64,000 bases of DNA from Actinoplanes octamycinicus (GTDB lineage Bacteria > Actinomycetota > Actinomycetes > Mycobacteriales > Micromonosporaceae): contig NZ_JACHNB010000001.1 of NCBI RefSeq assembly GCF_014205225.1, positions 2,523,501-2,587,500 on the forward strand. Direction: 5' to 3'. Below are positions 30,050 to 39,997 of this stretch, piece after piece. Position 1 is the first letter of the stretch, and every line of letters starts with the position of its first letter. Under the pieces are notes generated by a model. The model ran no database searches. It worked only from the letters and a program-made list of their open reading frames with translations, and was not told where the DNA came from. The translations under genes were made by a program, and so were the position numbers.

Positions 30050-30889
30050 ATGGGAATCCGTAAGTACAAGCCGACCACGCCGGGCCGCCGCGGCTCGAGC
30101 GTCGCCGACTTCGCCGAGATCACCCGGTCGACGCCGGAGAAGTCTCTGCTGGTTCCGCTGCCCAAGAAGGGTGGTCGCAACGTCCACGGCCGCATCACCA
30201 CGCGGCACCAGGGCGGTGGCCACAAGCGGCAGTACCGGCTGATCGACTTCAAGCGGAACGACAAGGACGGCGTGCCGGCCAAGGTCGCTCACATCGAGTA
30301 CGACCCCAACCGCACCTCGCGCATCGCGCTGCTGCACTACGCGGACGGTGAGAAGCGCTACATCCTGGCGCCGAAGGACCTGAAGCAGGGCGACCGCGTC
30401 GAGTCGGGTGTGGGCGCGGACATCAAGCCGGGCAACAACCTGCCGCTGCGCAACATCCCGGTCGGTACGACGATCCACGGTGTGGAGCTTCGTCCCGGCG
30501 GTGGCGCCAAGCTGGCCCGTTCGGCCGGCGTGGGCATCCAGCTGCTCGGCCGTGAGGGTGTGTACGCCACGCTGCGTATGCCCTCCGGTGAGATCCGTCG
30601 CGTCGACGTGCGCTGCCGCGCCACCGTCGGCGAGATCGGCAACGCCGAGCAGTCGAACATCAACTGGGGTAAGGCCGGCCGTATGCGGTGGAAGGGCAAG
30701 CGCCCGACCGTCCGTGGTGTCGCCATGAACCCCGTCGACCACCCGCACGGTGGTGGTGAGGGTAAGACCTCCGGTGGTCGTCACCCGGTCAACCCGGCTG
30801 GTAAGCCGGAGGGCCGTACCCGCCGCAAGGGCCAGGAGAGCGACAAGCTGATCGTTCGCCGCCGCTACGCCACCCGCAAGCGCGGGTAA
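30050..30889 (+). CDS. rplB: 50S ribosomal protein L2
   Basis: A 279-residue protein beginning [17 protein letters not shown]. The [14 protein letters not shown] motif near the peptidyl-transferase centre is intact, including the conserved His. L2 is needed for subunit joining. It begins 14 bp after rplW and ends 13 bp before rpsS. Confidence 0.97.
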   Translation: MGIRKYKPTTPGRRGSSVADFAEITRSTPEKSLLVPLPKKGGRNVHGRITTRHQGGGHKRQYRLIDFKRNDKDGVPAKVAHIEYDPNRTSRIALLHYADGEKRYILAPKDLKQGDRVESGVGADIKPGNNLPLRNIPVGTTIHGVELRPGGGAKLARSAGVGIQLLGREGVYATLRMPSGEIRRVDVRCRATVGEIGNAEQSNINWGKAGRMRWKGKRPTVRGVAMNPVDHPHGGGEGKTSGGRHPVNPAGKPEGRTRRKGQESDKLIVRRRYATRKRG

Positions 30890-30902
30890 CGGGAGTTAAA
30901 AG

Positions 30903-31184
30903 ATGCCTCGCAGCCTGAAGAAGGGCCCGTTCGTCGACGACCACCTGCTCAAGAAGGTGGAAGTCCAGAACGAGAAGAACTCGAAGAACGTCATCAAGAC
31001 CTGGTCGCGGCGTTCGACCATCATCCCGGACATGCTCGGGCACACGATCGCCGTGCACGACGGGCGCAAGCACGTCCCGGTGTTCGTCACCGAGGCGATG
31101 GTCGGGCACAAGCTCGGCGAGTTCGCTCTGACCCGCACGTTCAAGGGTCACGAGAAGGACGACCGCAAGAGCCGTCGTCGCTAA
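30903..31184 (+). CDS. rpsS: 30S ribosomal protein S19
   Basis: A 93-residue protein, [19 protein letters not shown] onward, with the conserved [21 protein letters not shown]19 pairs with S13 in the 30S head and contacts the 50S through bridge B1. The gene lies 13 bp after rplB and 37 bp before rplV, the largest gap in the S10 operon. Confidence 0.97.
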   Translation: MPRSLKKGPFVDDHLLKKVEVQNEKNSKNVIKTWSRRSTIIPDMLGHTIAVHDGRKHVPVFVTEAMVGHKLGEFALTRTFKGHEKDDRKSRRR

Positions 31185-31221
31185 GCAGATACACGGATTA
31201 GAGGATTTAGGAGCTACAGCG

Positions 31222-31680
31222 ATGCCAGCAAAGGGCGACGCTCCGGTGCTTCCGGGCGCGCGGGCGATTGCGCGACACGTGCGCCTCTCGCCGACCAAGG
31301 CGCGCCGGGTGGTCAACCTCGTCCGCGGTCTGCCCGCGAAGGAGGCGCTGACCGTCCTGCAGTTCGCGCCGCAGGCCGCCAGCGAGCAGGTCTACAAGGT
31401 GCTTGCCAGTGCCGTGGCGAACGCGGAGAACAACGAGCGGCTCGACCCCGACGCCCTCCTCGTGAGCGAGGCGTTCGTCGACGAGGGTCCGACGCTCAAG
31501 CGGTTCCGTCCGCGGGCGCAGGGCCGGGCGTACCGGATCCGCAAGCGCACGTGTCACATCACGATCGCGGTCGAGGCGGTCCAGTCGGACCGCCCGGCGA
31601 AGAAGGCAGCGGCGAAGAAGGCTGACAAGGCCGCCGAGCCTGCTGCCGCCGAGTCCCAGAGCACGGAGGGTGCCGAGTAA
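31222..31680 (+). CDS. rplV: 50S ribosomal protein L22
   Basis: A 152-residue protein: an L22 core (about 115 residues, with [14 protein letters not shown] and the tunnel loop [17 protein letters not shown]) plus an Ala/Lys/Glu-rich tail of about 35 residues ending STEGAE that is absent from E. coli L22. The stop overlaps the rpsC ATG by one base. Confidence 0.97.
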   Translation: MPAKGDAPVLPGARAIARHVRLSPTKARRVVNLVRGLPAKEALTVLQFAPQAASEQVYKVLASAVANAENNERLDPDALLVSEAFVDEGPTLKRFRPRAQGRAYRIRKRTCHITIAVEAVQSDRPAKKAAAKKADKAAEPAAAESQSTEGAE

Positions 31681-32531
31681 TGGGTCAGAAGGTTCACCCC
31701 ACCGGGTTCCGCCTCGGCATCTCCACCGACTGGAAGAGCCGCTGGTTCGCGGACAAGCTCTACAAGGACTACATCGGCGAGGACGTCAAGATCCGCCGGA
31801 TGATGTCCAAGGGCCTCGAGCGCGCCGGCATCTCCAAGGTGGACATCGAGCGGACCCGCGACCGGGTCCGGGTCGACATCCACACCGCCCGGCCGGGCAT
31901 CGTCATCGGCCGTAAGGGCGCGGAGGCCGACCGGATCCGCGGCGAGCTCGAGAAGCTCACCGGCAAGCAGGTCCAGCTGAACATCCTCGAGGTGAAGAGC
32001 CCCGAGTCGGACGCGCAGCTGGTGGCCCAGGGCGTCGCCGAGCAGCTGTCCTCCCGGGTCAGCTTCCGCCGGGCGATGCGCAAGGCCATGCAGTCGGCCA
32101 TGAAGAACCCGATCTGCAAGGGCATCCGGGTGCAGGTCTCCGGCCGCCTCGGCGGCGCGGAGATGAGCCGCACGGAGTTCTACCGTGAGGGTCGCGTTCC
32201 GCTGCACACGCTGCGGGCGAACATCGAGTACGGCTTCTTCGAGGCCCGTACCACGTTCGGCCGGATCGGCGTGAAGGTCTGGATCTACAAGGGCGACGCC
32301 GTTCCGGGCCGCGAGGCTGTGGCCGAGGCGCCGGCGCGTCCGCGCCGCGACCGTGCCGACCGTCCCGAGCGTCCGCGCCGTGGCCGTTCCGGTTCGTCCG
32401 GCACGACCGCGGGTGGCACCGAGGCCGGCCGGGCTGCGGCCCAGTCCCGGTCCACCGCCGACGGCGACAATGCGAACGACGCCGCGGTTGCCGCGGCTCC
32501 GGCTCCGGCCGAGACGCAGCAGGAGGGCTGA
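31680..32531 (+). CDS. rpsC: 30S ribosomal protein S3
   Basis: A 283-residue protein beginning [13 protein letters not shown], with the KH motif IVIGRKGAE (about 77-86) and the C-terminal domain to about residue 215. A disordered Ala/Arg/Ser tail of about 65 residues follows, longer than in E. coli S3 (233 residues). S3 guards the mRNA entry channel. It is coupled to rplV by overlap and ends 3 bp before rplP. Confidence 0.97.
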   Translation: MGQKVHPTGFRLGISTDWKSRWFADKLYKDYIGEDVKIRRMMSKGLERAGISKVDIERTRDRVRVDIHTARPGIVIGRKGAEADRIRGELEKLTGKQVQLNILEVKSPESDAQLVAQGVAEQLSSRVSFRRAMRKAMQSAMKNPICKGIRVQVSGRLGGAEMSRTEFYREGRVPLHTLRANIEYGFFEARTTFGRIGVKVWIYKGDAVPGREAVAEAPARPRRDRADRPERPRRGRSGSSGTTAGGTEAGRAAAQSRSTADGDNANDAAVAAAPAPAETQQEG

Positions 32532-32534
32532 CAC

Positions 32535-32960
32535 ATGCTGATGCCGCGTAAGCCCCCAAAGGGCTTCCGTAAGCCGCACCACCCGGACCGCCACGGCGCG
32601 TCCAAGGGCGGCAACCGGGTCGTCTTCGGCGAGTTCGGTATCCAGGCGCTGGAGCCCGCGTACGTGACGAACCGGCAGATCGAGTCGGCGCGTATCGCGA
32701 TGACCCGTCACATCAAGCGTGGCGGTAAGGTCTGGATCTCGATCTTCCCGGACCAGGCTCTGACCAAGAAGCCGGCCGAGACCCGGATGGGTTCCGGTAA
32801 GGGTTCTCCCGAGTGGTGGGTGGCGAACGTCAAGCCGGGTCGCATCCTCTTCGAGATGTCGTTCCCGAACGAGACGGTCGCGCGTGAGGCGATGCGCCGC
32901 GCGATCCACAAGCTCCCGATGAAGTGCCGCATCGTGACGCGCGAAGTGGGTGAAAGCTGA
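32535..32960 (+). CDS. rplP: 50S ribosomal protein L16
   Basis: A 141-residue protein beginning [21 protein letters not shown], with the conserved [20 protein letters not shown] segment reaching the A-site tRNA elbow. It starts 3 bp after rpsC and its stop overlaps the rpmC ATG by one base. Confidence 0.97.
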   Translation: MLMPRKPPKGFRKPHHPDRHGASKGGNRVVFGEFGIQALEPAYVTNRQIESARIAMTRHIKRGGKVWISIFPDQALTKKPAETRMGSGKGSPEWWVANVKPGRILFEMSFPNETVAREAMRRAIHKLPMKCRIVTREVGES

Positions 32961-33193
32961 TGGCAGCGGGCGTTAAGGCAGCCGAGCTCCGCGAACTCTC
33001 CGAGGAGGAGCTGGTCGCGAAGCTGCGGGAGGCCAAGGCGGAGCTGTTCAACCTTCGCGTGCAGCGCGCGACCGGCCAGCTCGACAATCACCGTCGGCTG
33101 CAGGTCGTCCGCAAGGACGTCGCGAAGATCTACACGATCATGCGTGAGCGGGAGCTGGGTCTCTCGGTCGCGCCGGATGAGGTGACGGCATGA
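32960..33193 (+). CDS. rpmC: 50S ribosomal protein L29
   Basis: A 77-residue two-helix protein ([20 protein letters not shown], then [20 protein letters not shown]) next to L23 at the tunnel exit. It overlaps rplP by one base and rpsQ by four (ATGA). Confidence 0.96.
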   Translation: MAAGVKAAELRELSEEELVAKLREAKAELFNLRVQRATGQLDNHRRLQVVRKDVAKIYTIMRERELGLSVAPDEVTA

Positions 33194-33465
33194 GTGAGAA
33201 CACCACCGCCGCTCCGCGCGCTCAGCGCAAGGTGCGTGAGGGTCTCGTGGTCAGCGACAAGATGGACAAGACCGTCGTCGTCGAGGTCGAGGACCGGGTC
33301 AAGCACGCGCTGTACGGCAAGGTCATCCGCCGTACCCGCAAGCTGAAGGTGCACGACGAGCAGAACTCGGCGGGCATCGGCGACCGTGTCTCGATCATGG
33401 AGACTCGTCCGCTCTCCGCCACCAAGCGGTGGCGGATCGTGGAGATCCTCGAAAAGGCCAAGTGA
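33190..33465 (+). CDS. rpsQ: 30S ribosomal protein S17
   Basis: A 91-residue OB-fold protein with the signature [20 protein letters not shown] and [20 protein letters not shown]. It binds 16S rRNA early in assembly. The ATG overlaps the rpmC stop by 4 bases. It is the last gene before a 92-bp gap carrying a strong hairpin. Confidence 0.97.
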   Translation: MSENTTAAPRAQRKVREGLVVSDKMDKTVVVEVEDRVKHALYGKVIRRTRKLKVHDEQNSAGIGDRVSIMETRPLSATKRWRIVEILEKAK

Positions 33466-33469
33466 GTAC

Positions 33470-33495
33470 GCTGGGCCGGCTACGGCCGGCCCAGC
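33470..33495 (+). terminator. Hairpin between S10 and spc operons
   Basis: A perfect 11-bp stem, GCTGGGCCGGC with GCCGGCCCAGC, TACG tetraloop, 4 bases past rpsQ. There is no T-run; partial termination is likely at the S10/spc boundary. Confidence 0.6.
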
Positions 33496-33557
33496 GGACC
33501 ATCGTTCCGCCAAGCTTCGGTGCGTTTCCGGAGAACTGGCAGACATAGGAGACAGAC

Positions 33558-33926
33558 GTGATCCAGCAGGAGTCGCGACTGCGCGTCGCCGACAACACGG
33601 GTGCCCGGGAGATCCTGTGCATCCGCGTACTCGGTGGCTCCGGTCGCCGTTACGCGAGCATCGGCGACGTCATCGTGGCCACGGTCAAGGACGCCATCCC
33701 CGGCGCCGGTGTGAAGAAGGGTGACGTCGTCAAGGCGGTCATCGTCCGCACCAGCAAGGAACGGCGTCGTCCGGACGGCTCGTACATCCGCTTCGACGAG
33801 AACGCCGCCGTCATCATCAAGGACGGCGGGGACCCCCGCGGTACCCGCATCTTCGGCCCGGTCGGCCGCGAGCTGCGCGACAAGCGGTTCATGAAGATCA
33901 TCAGCCTGGCGCCGGAGGTGCTCTGA
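33558..33926 (+). CDS. rplN: 50S ribosomal protein L14
   Basis: A 122-residue protein, [20 protein letters not shown] onward, first gene of the spc operon. L14 forms inter-subunit bridges and is the binding site of RsfS. GTG start with AGGAGACAG upstream. rplX begins 2 bp after the stop. Confidence 0.97.
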   Translation: MIQQESRLRVADNTGAREILCIRVLGGSGRRYASIGDVIVATVKDAIPGAGVKKGDVVKAVIVRTSKERRRPDGSYIRFDENAAVIIKDGGDPRGTRIFGPVGRELRDKRFMKIISLAPEVL

Positions 33927-33928
33927 CC

Positions 33929-34243
33929 GTGAAGATCAAGAAGGGCGACACGGTCGTCGTCATCGCCGGCAAGGACAAGGGTGCCAAGGGTAAGGTCATC
34001 GCGGCCTTCCCGCGGCAGGACAAGGTCCTGGTCGAGGGCGTCAATCGGGTCAAGAAGCACGAACGCATCCGCACCACCCAGCGTGGTTCGAAGACCGGTG
34101 GCATCGTCACGCAGGAAGCCGCGATCCACATCTCCAACGTGCAGATCCTGGACGACCAGGGTAAGCCGACCCGGATCGGTTACCGGATCGACGAGAACGG
34201 CACCAAGGTCCGTATCGCGCGTACGACCGGTAAGGAACTGTGA
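33929..34243 (+). CDS. rplX: 50S ribosomal protein L24
   Basis: A 104-residue KOW-domain protein ([20 protein letters not shown]), an early assembly protein of the 50S subunit. GTG start 2 bp after rplN; the TGA overlaps the rplE ATG by one base. Confidence 0.97.
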   Translation: MKIKKGDTVVVIAGKDKGAKGKVIAAFPRQDKVLVEGVNRVKKHERIRTTQRGSKTGGIVTQEAAIHISNVQILDDQGKPTRIGYRIDENGTKVRIARTTGKEL

Positions 34244-34812
34244 TGACTGCCGCCACTGAGACGAAGACGCAGCCGCGTCTGAAGAGCAAGTACCGGGCCG
34301 AGGTCCTCCCGGCGCTGCAGGAGCAGTACAAGTACGGCAACCCCATGCAGATCCCCGGCCTGGTCAAGGTCGTCGTGAACATGGGTGTCGGCGAGGCTGC
34401 CCGGGACGCCAAGCTGATCGACGGCGCGGTGCGTGACCTGACCACGATCACCGGCCAGAAGCCGCTGGTGCGGCGGGCGACCAAGTCGATCGCGCAGTTC
34501 AAGCTCCGTGAGGGCATGCCGATCGGCGCCAAGGTCACCCTCCGCGGCGACCGGATGTGGGAGTTCCTGGACCGGCTGCTGTCCATCTCGCTGCCGCGTA
34601 TCCGTGACTTCCGTGGTCTCGACGGTCGCAAGCTGGACGGCCACGGCAACTACACCTTCGGCCTGACCGAGCAGTCGGTGTTCCACGAGATCGATCAGGA
34701 CAAGATCGACCGGCCGCGGGGCATGGACATCACGATCGTCACGACGGCCACGACCGACGACGAGGGCCGGGCGCTGCTGAAGCTCCTGGGCTTCCCGTTC
34801 AAGGAGAACTGA
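34243..34812 (+). CDS. rplE: 50S ribosomal protein L5
   Basis: A 189-residue protein that binds 5S rRNA and contacts P-site tRNA. Conserved [16 protein letters not shown] and [13 protein letters not shown] are present. A GTG three bases earlier is in frame, but the ATG at 34243 overlaps the rplX stop (TGATG), the coupled arrangement, so it is chosen. Confidence 0.96.
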   Translation: MTAATETKTQPRLKSKYRAEVLPALQEQYKYGNPMQIPGLVKVVVNMGVGEAARDAKLIDGAVRDLTTITGQKPLVRRATKSIAQFKLREGMPIGAKVTLRGDRMWEFLDRLLSISLPRIRDFRGLDGRKLDGHGNYTFGLTEQSVFHEIDQDKIDRPRGMDITIVTTATTDDEGRALLKLLGFPFKEN

Positions 34813-34814
34813 GC

Positions 34815-35000
34815 ATGGCTAAGAAGGCGCTGATCCTCAAGGCGGCCGCGAAGCCGAAGTTCGCCGTGCGCGCTTACACCCGCTGCCAGAAGTGCGGTCG
34901 CCCGCACTCGGTCTACCGCAAGTTCGGCCTGTGCCGGGTTTGCGTGCGGGACATGGCTCACCGTGGTGAGCTGCCCGGCGTGTCCAAGGCCTCCTGGTAA
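34815..35000 (+). CDS. rpsN: 30S ribosomal protein S14, zinc type
   Basis: A 61-residue protein with CQKCG and CRVC knuckles, the zinc-binding (type Z, C+) form rather than the 101-residue zinc-free form. Both CxxC pairs are intact. It sits in the 30S head. Actinobacteria often carry a second, zinc-free copy induced by zinc starvation; none is in this window. Confidence 0.97.
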   Translation: MAKKALILKAAAKPKFAVRAYTRCQKCGRPHSVYRKFGLCRVCVRDMAHRGELPGVSKASW

Positions 35001-35078
35001 CCCGACTTAGAAATACCGCTTCGCCGTAGGCCTGGCTTCAACACCGGGAACCCCGGCGAGAAAGGTTGACGAATACCC

Positions 35079-35486
35079 ATGACGATGACGGACCCGATCG
35101 CAGACATGCTGACGCGTCTGCGCAACGCCAACCAGGCGTACCACGACAAGGTGACCATGCCGTACTCGAAGATCAAGGCGAACATCGCCGAGGTCCTCAA
35201 GGCGGAGGGCTACATCGCGTCCTGGACGTCTGAGGAGCCCGAGGAGGGCGCGGTCGGCAAGCGTCTGGTCGTTGAGCTCAAGTACGGCCAGAACCGCGAG
35301 CGCAGCCTCGCCGGCATCAAGCGCGTCTCGAAGCCGGGCCTGCGGGTTTACGCCAAGTCCGACGAGCTGCCCCGCGTGCTCGGTGGCCTCGGTGTCGCGA
35401 TCATTTCGACGTCCCAGGGACTGCTGACCGACAAGCAGGCCCGCAAGCGGAGCGTTGGCGGGGAAGTCCTCGCCTTCGTCTGGTAA
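35079..35486 (+). CDS. rpsH: 30S ribosomal protein S8
   Basis: A 135-residue protein beginning [17 protein letters not shown], with the C-terminal [20 protein letters not shown] motif. S8 is a primary 16S-binding protein and in E. coli represses the spc operon. It is preceded by a 78-bp gap with a small hairpin (CCGGG-N3-CCCGG), larger than neighbouring gaps. Confidence 0.97.
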   Translation: MTMTDPIADMLTRLRNANQAYHDKVTMPYSKIKANIAEVLKAEGYIASWTSEEPEEGAVGKRLVVELKYGQNRERSLAGIKRVSKPGLRVYAKSDELPRVLGGLGVAIISTSQGLLTDKQARKRSVGGEVLAFVW

Positions 35487-35500
35487 CTGGAGACTTAGAC

Positions 35501-36040
35501 ATGTCGCGAATCGGACGTAAGTCGATCCCGGTCCCGGCCGGCGTCGACGTCACCATCACGGGCCAGACCGTCAAGGTCAAGGGCCCCAAGGGCGAGCTCT
35601 CGCACACCGTGGCCGAGCCGATCACGGTGTCCCAGGAGGGCGCCGAGCTGGTCGTCAACCGCCCGAACGACGAGCGCAAGGCCAAGGAGCTGCACGGTCT
35701 CTCGCGCACCCTGGTCGCCAACATGATCGTCGGTGTGACCGAGGGCTACAAGAAGACCCTCGAGATCAACGGCACCGGTTACCGTGTCACCGCCAAGGGC
35801 AAGGACCTGGAGTTCGCTCTCGGGTTCTCGCACCCGGTGAACATCGTGCCGCCGGCCGGCATCACCTTCTCGGTGGAGAAGCCCACCCAGTTCACCGTGG
35901 CGGGCATCGACAAGCAGCTGGTCGGCGAGGTCGCCGCCAACATCCGGAAGATCCGCCCGCCGGAGCCCTACAAGGGCAAGGGCGTCAAGTACCAGGGCGA
36001 GGTCATCCGCCGCAAGGCTGGAAAGGCAGGTAAGAAGTGA
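35501..36040 (+). CDS. rplF: 50S ribosomal protein L6
   Basis: A 179-residue protein with two repeated domains, starting [17 protein letters not shown] and ending in the conserved [21 protein letters not shown]6 lies at the factor-binding site near the sarcin-ricin loop. Its stop overlaps the rplR GTG start by 4 bases. Confidence 0.97.
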   Translation: MSRIGRKSIPVPAGVDVTITGQTVKVKGPKGELSHTVAEPITVSQEGAELVVNRPNDERKAKELHGLSRTLVANMIVGVTEGYKKTLEINGTGYRVTAKGKDLEFALGFSHPVNIVPPAGITFSVEKPTQFTVAGIDKQLVGEVAANIRKIRPPEPYKGKGVKYQGEVIRRKAGKAGKK

Positions 36041-36432
36041 CCGCCACGCTGCTCAAGCGCCGCAATGGCGGCGGTGTCGCCGCTCGGCGCGCCGTTGGCA
36101 AGGCGCGTCGGCACTTCCGGGTCCGCAAGAACGTGCGCGGCACCGCCGAGCGTCCCCGTCTGGTCGTCACCCGGTCTACGCGGAACATCACCGCGCAGAT
36201 CATCGACGACCTCAAGGGCCACACGCTCGCTTCGGCCTCGACCCTCGACACCACGATCCGGGGCACCGAGGGCGACAAGAGCGCGCAGGCCGGCAAGGTC
36301 GGCACGCTCCTCGCCGAGCGGGCCAAGGCCGCGGGTATTTCCAAGGTCGTCTTCGACCGCGGTGGCAACAAGTACGCGGGGCGTATCGCCGCGCTTGCCG
36401 ATGCCGCTCGCGAAGCCGGACTCGAGTTCTAG
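36037..36432 (+). CDS. rplR: 50S ribosomal protein L18
   Basis: A 131-residue 5S rRNA-binding protein with a basic N-terminal tail ([20 protein letters not shown]) and the conserved RPRLVVTRS and [20 protein letters not shown]. The GTG start overlaps rplF by 4 bases (GTGA), so translation is coupled. Confidence 0.97.
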   Translation: MTATLLKRRNGGGVAARRAVGKARRHFRVRKNVRGTAERPRLVVTRSTRNITAQIIDDLKGHTLASASTLDTTIRGTEGDKSAQAGKVGTLLAERAKAAGISKVVFDRGGNKYAGRIAALADAAREAGLEF

Positions 36433-36445
36433 GAGGAATTGACCA

Positions 36446-36448
36446 ATG
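36446..36448 (+). other. rpsE start codon decided by strong ribosome-binding site
   Basis: AGGAGG at 36431-36436 lies 9 bases before the ATG and overlaps the rplR stop codon, fixing the rpsE start. Confidence 0.7.
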
Positions 36449-37069
36449 CCTGGTCAGCAGCGCCGTGGCGGCGGGTCCGGCGGTAACAACGAGGGTGGCG
36501 GCCGCCGCGACAACCGTCGTGAGGGCGGTCGCGGCAACGCGCCCGTCGAGAAGACCCCGCACCTCGAGCGGGTCGTCGCGATCAACCGTGTCGCCAAGGT
36601 CGTCAAGGGTGGTCGGCGCTTCAGCTTCACCGCCCTGGTGATCGTCGGCGACGGTGACGGCACCGTCGGTGTCGGTTACGGAAAGGCCAAGGAGGTGCCC
36701 GCGGCGATCGCCAAGGGCGTCGAGGAGGCCAAGAAGCACTTCTTCAAGGTCCCGCGGATCGGTGCGACCATTCCGCACCCGATCACGGGTGAGGCTGCCG
36801 CGGGTGTCGTCCTGCTCAAGCCGGCGTCCGCTGGTACCGGTGTCATCGCCGGTGGCCCGGTGCGCGCCGTGCTGGAGTGCGCGGGCATCCACGACATCCT
36901 GTCGAAGAGCCTCGGCTCCTCGAACCCGATCAACATCGTCCACGCCACTGTGGCGGCGCTGAAGGGCCTCGAGTCCCCGGAGCAGGTCGCGGCTCGCCGC
37001 AGCCTCCCGGTCGAGGACGTGGCGCCGGCGGCCATGCTGGCGGCGCGTGCGGAAGCGGCGGTGCACTGA
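36446..37069 (+). CDS. rpsE: 30S ribosomal protein S5
   Basis: A 207-residue protein with a disordered Gly/Arg-rich N-terminal extension of about 35 residues, then the dsRBD-like domain ([20 protein letters not shown]) and a C-terminal domain. S5 affects decoding fidelity and mRNA unwinding. The stop overlaps the rpmD ATG by one base. Confidence 0.97.
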   Translation: MPGQQRRGGGSGGNNEGGGRRDNRREGGRGNAPVEKTPHLERVVAINRVAKVVKGGRRFSFTALVIVGDGDGTVGVGYGKAKEVPAAIAKGVEEAKKHFFKVPRIGATIPHPITGEAAAGVVLLKPASAGTGVIAGGPVRAVLECAGIHDILSKSLGSSNPINIVHATVAALKGLESPEQVAARRSLPVEDVAPAAMLAARAEAAVH

Positions 37070-37251
37070 TGGCTCGCTTGAAGGTCACCCAGATCCGGTC
37101 CGAGATCGGCCGTAAGCAGAACCAGCGGGACTCCCTGCGGTCGCTCGGCCTCAAGCGGATCAACGATGTGGTGGTCAAGGAGGACCGTCCCGAGATCCGG
37201 GGCATGATCTTCGCCGTGAACCACCTCGTCACTGTCGAGGAGGTCGAGTAA
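37069..37251 (+). CDS. rpmD: 50S ribosomal protein L30
   Basis: A 60-residue protein, [20 protein letters not shown] onward. The ATG overlaps the rpsE stop (TGATG) and its own TAA overlaps the rplO ATG (TAATG), so all three genes are coupled. Confidence 0.96.
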   Translation: MARLKVTQIRSEIGRKQNQRDSLRSLGLKRINDVVVKEDRPEIRGMIFAVNHLVTVEEVE

Positions 37252-37700
37252 TGGCGATCAAGATTCATGACCTGAAGCCGGCTCCCGGGGCCAAGACCAA
37301 GAAGACCCGCGTGGGTCGTGGTGAGGGCTCCAAGGGCAAGACGGCCGGTCGCGGTACCAAGGGCACCGGCGCCCGGAAGAACACTCCGGCGTCGTTCGAG
37401 GGTGGGCAGATGCCTATCCACATGCGCCTGCCGAAGCTCAAGGGCCTGAAGAACCGGCCGCGCAACAAGGTCGTCTTCCAGGTCGTCAACCTGGACCGCC
37501 TCGCCGAGCTGTTCCCGAACGGCGGCGAGGTCGGCCCGGCCGAGCTGGTCGAGGCCGGCGCGGTGCGCAAGGGCCAGCCGGTCAAGGTGCTGGGCTCCGG
37601 CGAGCTGGGTGGTGTGTCGCTGACCCTGTCGGCGCACGCGTTCAGCGAGTCGGCCAAGGAGAAGATCGCAGCCGCGGGTGGGTCCACCACCGAGCTGTGA
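37251..37700 (+). CDS. rplO: 50S ribosomal protein L15
   Basis: A 149-residue protein with the Gly-rich N-terminus ([20 protein letters not shown]) that threads through 23S rRNA, and the C-terminal [20 protein letters not shown]. It is the last ribosomal gene of the spc operon; secY follows after 230 bp that hold a terminator-like hairpin and a promoter candidate. Confidence 0.97.
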   Translation: MAIKIHDLKPAPGAKTKKTRVGRGEGSKGKTAGRGTKGTGARKNTPASFEGGQMPIHMRLPKLKGLKNRPRNKVVFQVVNLDRLAELFPNGGEVGPAELVEAGAVRKGQPVKVLGSGELGGVSLTLSAHAFSESAKEKIAAAGGSTTEL

Positions 37701-37707
37701 GGCTTGC

Positions 37708-37746
37708 GGGGATGCTCGTCCGGACTGATGTTCGGCGAGCATCCCC
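37708..37746 (+). terminator. Terminator-like hairpin after rplO
   Basis: GGGGATGCTCG pairs perfectly with CGAGCATCCCC (11 bp, 17-base loop), followed by TTGT. It suggests that secY is at least partly uncoupled from the ribosomal genes. Confidence 0.7.
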
Positions 37747-37812
37747 TTGTGGCGTTTGACCAGCACTTATGTGATTGGTCGTGACGCAGCGCCGCGTGGA
37801 CGGCTACCGTGG

Positions 37813-37842
37813 CTGACCACGGCTGGCCAAGACTGTTAGAGT
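37813..37842 (+). promoter_or_regulatory. Candidate secY promoter
   Basis: CTGACC, 18 bases, then TAGAGT (37837-37842), 88 bases before the secY start. The -35 is imperfect. Confidence 0.4.
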
Positions 37843-37930
37843 CCGTTTCCAGCTAGGGACATCGGTCATCCGGACCGTTGCCCTCCCCCCGTACCGCCGA
37901 CCGGCGGTCACCTCGCGCAGGAGGAAGAAG

Positions 37931-39271
37931 TTGCTCTCCGCTTTTACGAGTGCGTTGCGGACGCCTGACCTGCGCAAGAAATTGTTGTTCACGGTCGCGA
38001 TGATCGCCATTTACCGGCTCGGCGCCACCTTGCCCAGCCCCGGCGTGTCGTACACCAATGTGCGGGCCTGTCTGAAGCTGACCGAGGCGTCGGGCAACCA
38101 GGTTCTGAACCTGCTGAACCTGTTCTCCGGCGGCGCTCTGCTCCAGCTCTCGGTCTTCGCGCTCGGCATCATGCCGTACATCACCGCGTCGATTATCCTG
38201 CAGCTGCTGACCGTGGTGATTCCGCGGCTCGAGCAGCTCCGCAAGGAGGGTCAGTCCGGTCAGGCGAAGATCACCCAGTACACCCGGTACCTCACCCTGG
38301 GCCTGGCGATCCTGCAGTCCTCGGCGTTCGTCGCCCTGGCCCGCACCGGCCAGCTGTTCGGCGGTCTGTGCGACCAGGACAACCCGCAGTACCAGATCAT
38401 CCCCGAGGGCACCGGCATCCCGATGTGGCTGACCCTGACGGTCCTGGTGATGACGATGACCGCCGGCACCGGTGTGGTCATGTGGCTCGGCGAGCTGGTC
38501 ACCGACCGTGGCGTCGGCAACGGCATGTCCGTCCTGATCTTCACCTCGATCGCGGCCCGCCTCCCCGGTGAGGGCTGGACCATCAAGCAGTCCGCCGGCA
38601 CCGCCAAGTTCCTCCTGGTGATCGCGCTGGTCCTGGTGATCATCGGCCTGGTGGTCTTCATCGAGCAGGCCCAGCGGCGCATCCCGGTGCAGTACGCCAA
38701 GCGCATGATCGGCCGGCGGATGTACGGCGGCACCTCGACCTACATCCCGCTGAAGGTGAACCAGGCGGGTGTCGTCCCGGTCATCTTCGCGTCGTCGCTG
38801 CTCTACCTGCCGCAGCTGTACTTGCAGTTCTTCGACCAGAACAACCTGAAGCCCTACCAGGTGTGGATCCAGAACTGGCTGGCGTCGCCGACCAGCTGGC
38901 TGTACATCACGGTCTACTTCCTGCTGATCATCTTCTTCACGTACTTCTACGTGTCGATCACGTTCAACCCGACCGAGGTCGCGGAGAACATGAAGAAGTA
39001 CGGTGGGTTCGTCCCGGGTATCCGCCCGGGCAAGCCGACCGCCGACTACCTGGACTTCATCCTCAGCCGGATCACCCTGCCGGGCGCTCTCTACCTCGGC
39101 CTGATCTCCGTCCTGCCGAACTTCTTCTTCATCTGGCTGGACCAGAAGCAGTACCAGAACTTCCCGTTCGGTGGCACCGCCGTGCTGATCATGGTGGGCG
39201 TCGGCCTGGAGACGGTGAAGCAGATCGAGAGCCAGCTCATGCAGCGGAACTACGAAGGGTTCCTCCGGTAG
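37931..39271 (+). CDS. secY: Preprotein translocase subunit SecY
   Basis: A 446-residue protein with ten membrane segments, beginning MLSAFTSALRTPDLRKKLLF from a TTG start with AGGAAGAAG upstream. It forms the protein-conducting channel with SecE. The plug region, the cytoplasmic loop IPVQYAKRMIGRRMYGG and the C-terminal tail are present. The order secY-adk-map is conserved. Confidence 0.97.
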   Translation: MLSAFTSALRTPDLRKKLLFTVAMIAIYRLGATLPSPGVSYTNVRACLKLTEASGNQVLNLLNLFSGGALLQLSVFALGIMPYITASIILQLLTVVIPRLEQLRKEGQSGQAKITQYTRYLTLGLAILQSSAFVALARTGQLFGGLCDQDNPQYQIIPEGTGIPMWLTLTVLVMTMTAGTGVVMWLGELVTDRGVGNGMSVLIFTSIAARLPGEGWTIKQSAGTAKFLLVIALVLVIIGLVVFIEQAQRRIPVQYAKRMIGRRMYGGTSTYIPLKVNQAGVVPVIFASSLLYLPQLYLQFFDQNNLKPYQVWIQNWLASPTSWLYITVYFLLIIFFTYFYVSITFNPTEVAENMKKYGGFVPGIRPGKPTADYLDFILSRITLPGALYLGLISVLPNFFFIWLDQKQYQNFPFGGTAVLIMVGVGLETVKQIESQLMQRNYEGFLR

Positions 39272-39342
39272 TGGGTACGCGGGGCCGGGGGGCTCTGGCG
39301 GCGGTTGGCGTGGCTTCTTGCGGACGAAGCGAGGCGATGTAG

Positions 39343-39996
39343 GTGCGGCTGGTACTGGTGGGCCCTCCGGGGGCCGGCAAGGGGACCCAGGCTGAGTTCA
39401 TCGCCGCCCATCTCGCCGTACCGAAGATCTCGACCGGGGACATCTTCCGGGCCAACGTGTCGCAGGGGACCCCGCTCGGGGTCGAGGCCAAGCGGTACAT
39501 GGACGCCGGGCAGCTGGTGCCGGACGAGGTGACGATCAACATGGTCCGCGACCGGCTGGCCGAGCCGGACGCCGGCGACGGCTTCCTGCTCGACGGGTTC
39601 CCGCGCACCGTGCCGCAGGCCGCCGCGCTGGACAAGCTGCTCGCCGACCTGGGCACCGCGCTGGACCTGGTGATGGAGCTCGTGGTCGACGACGACGAGG
39701 TGATCCGGCGGCTCTCCGGCCGCCGGACCTGCCGGGGCTGCGGCAAGATCTGGCACGTCGAGTTCGACCCGACCAGCAAGGAGAACATCTGCGACCGCTG
39801 CGGGTCGGAGCTGTTCCAGCGGGACGACGACAAGGCCGAGACGATCGCCAACCGCCTGGTGGAGTACGCGGACAAGACCGCGCCCCTGGTCGACTACTAC
39901 GGCGCCCAGGGCAAGCTGGTGGGCATCGACGCGACCGGCCCGGTGGAGGACGTCACGGTGCGCGCGATCGACGCCCTGCGGTCGTACGGAGGCTGA
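39343..39996 (+). CDS. adk: Adenylate kinase
   Basis: A 217-residue kinase (ATP + AMP to 2 ADP) with the P-loop GPPGAGKGT and the NMP-binding ISTGDIFR. The LID is the long, zinc-type form with CRGCG and CDRCG, so four cysteines can bind zinc. Many actinobacterial Adk proteins have the short LID instead. GTG start; map begins 1 bp after the stop. Confidence 0.97.
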   Translation: MRLVLVGPPGAGKGTQAEFIAAHLAVPKISTGDIFRANVSQGTPLGVEAKRYMDAGQLVPDEVTINMVRDRLAEPDAGDGFLLDGFPRTVPQAAALDKLLADLGTALDLVMELVVDDDEVIRRLSGRRTCRGCGKIWHVEFDPTSKENICDRCGSELFQRDDDKAETIANRLVEYADKTAPLVDYYGAQGKLVGIDATGPVEDVTVRAIDALRSYGG

Positions 39997-39997
39997 C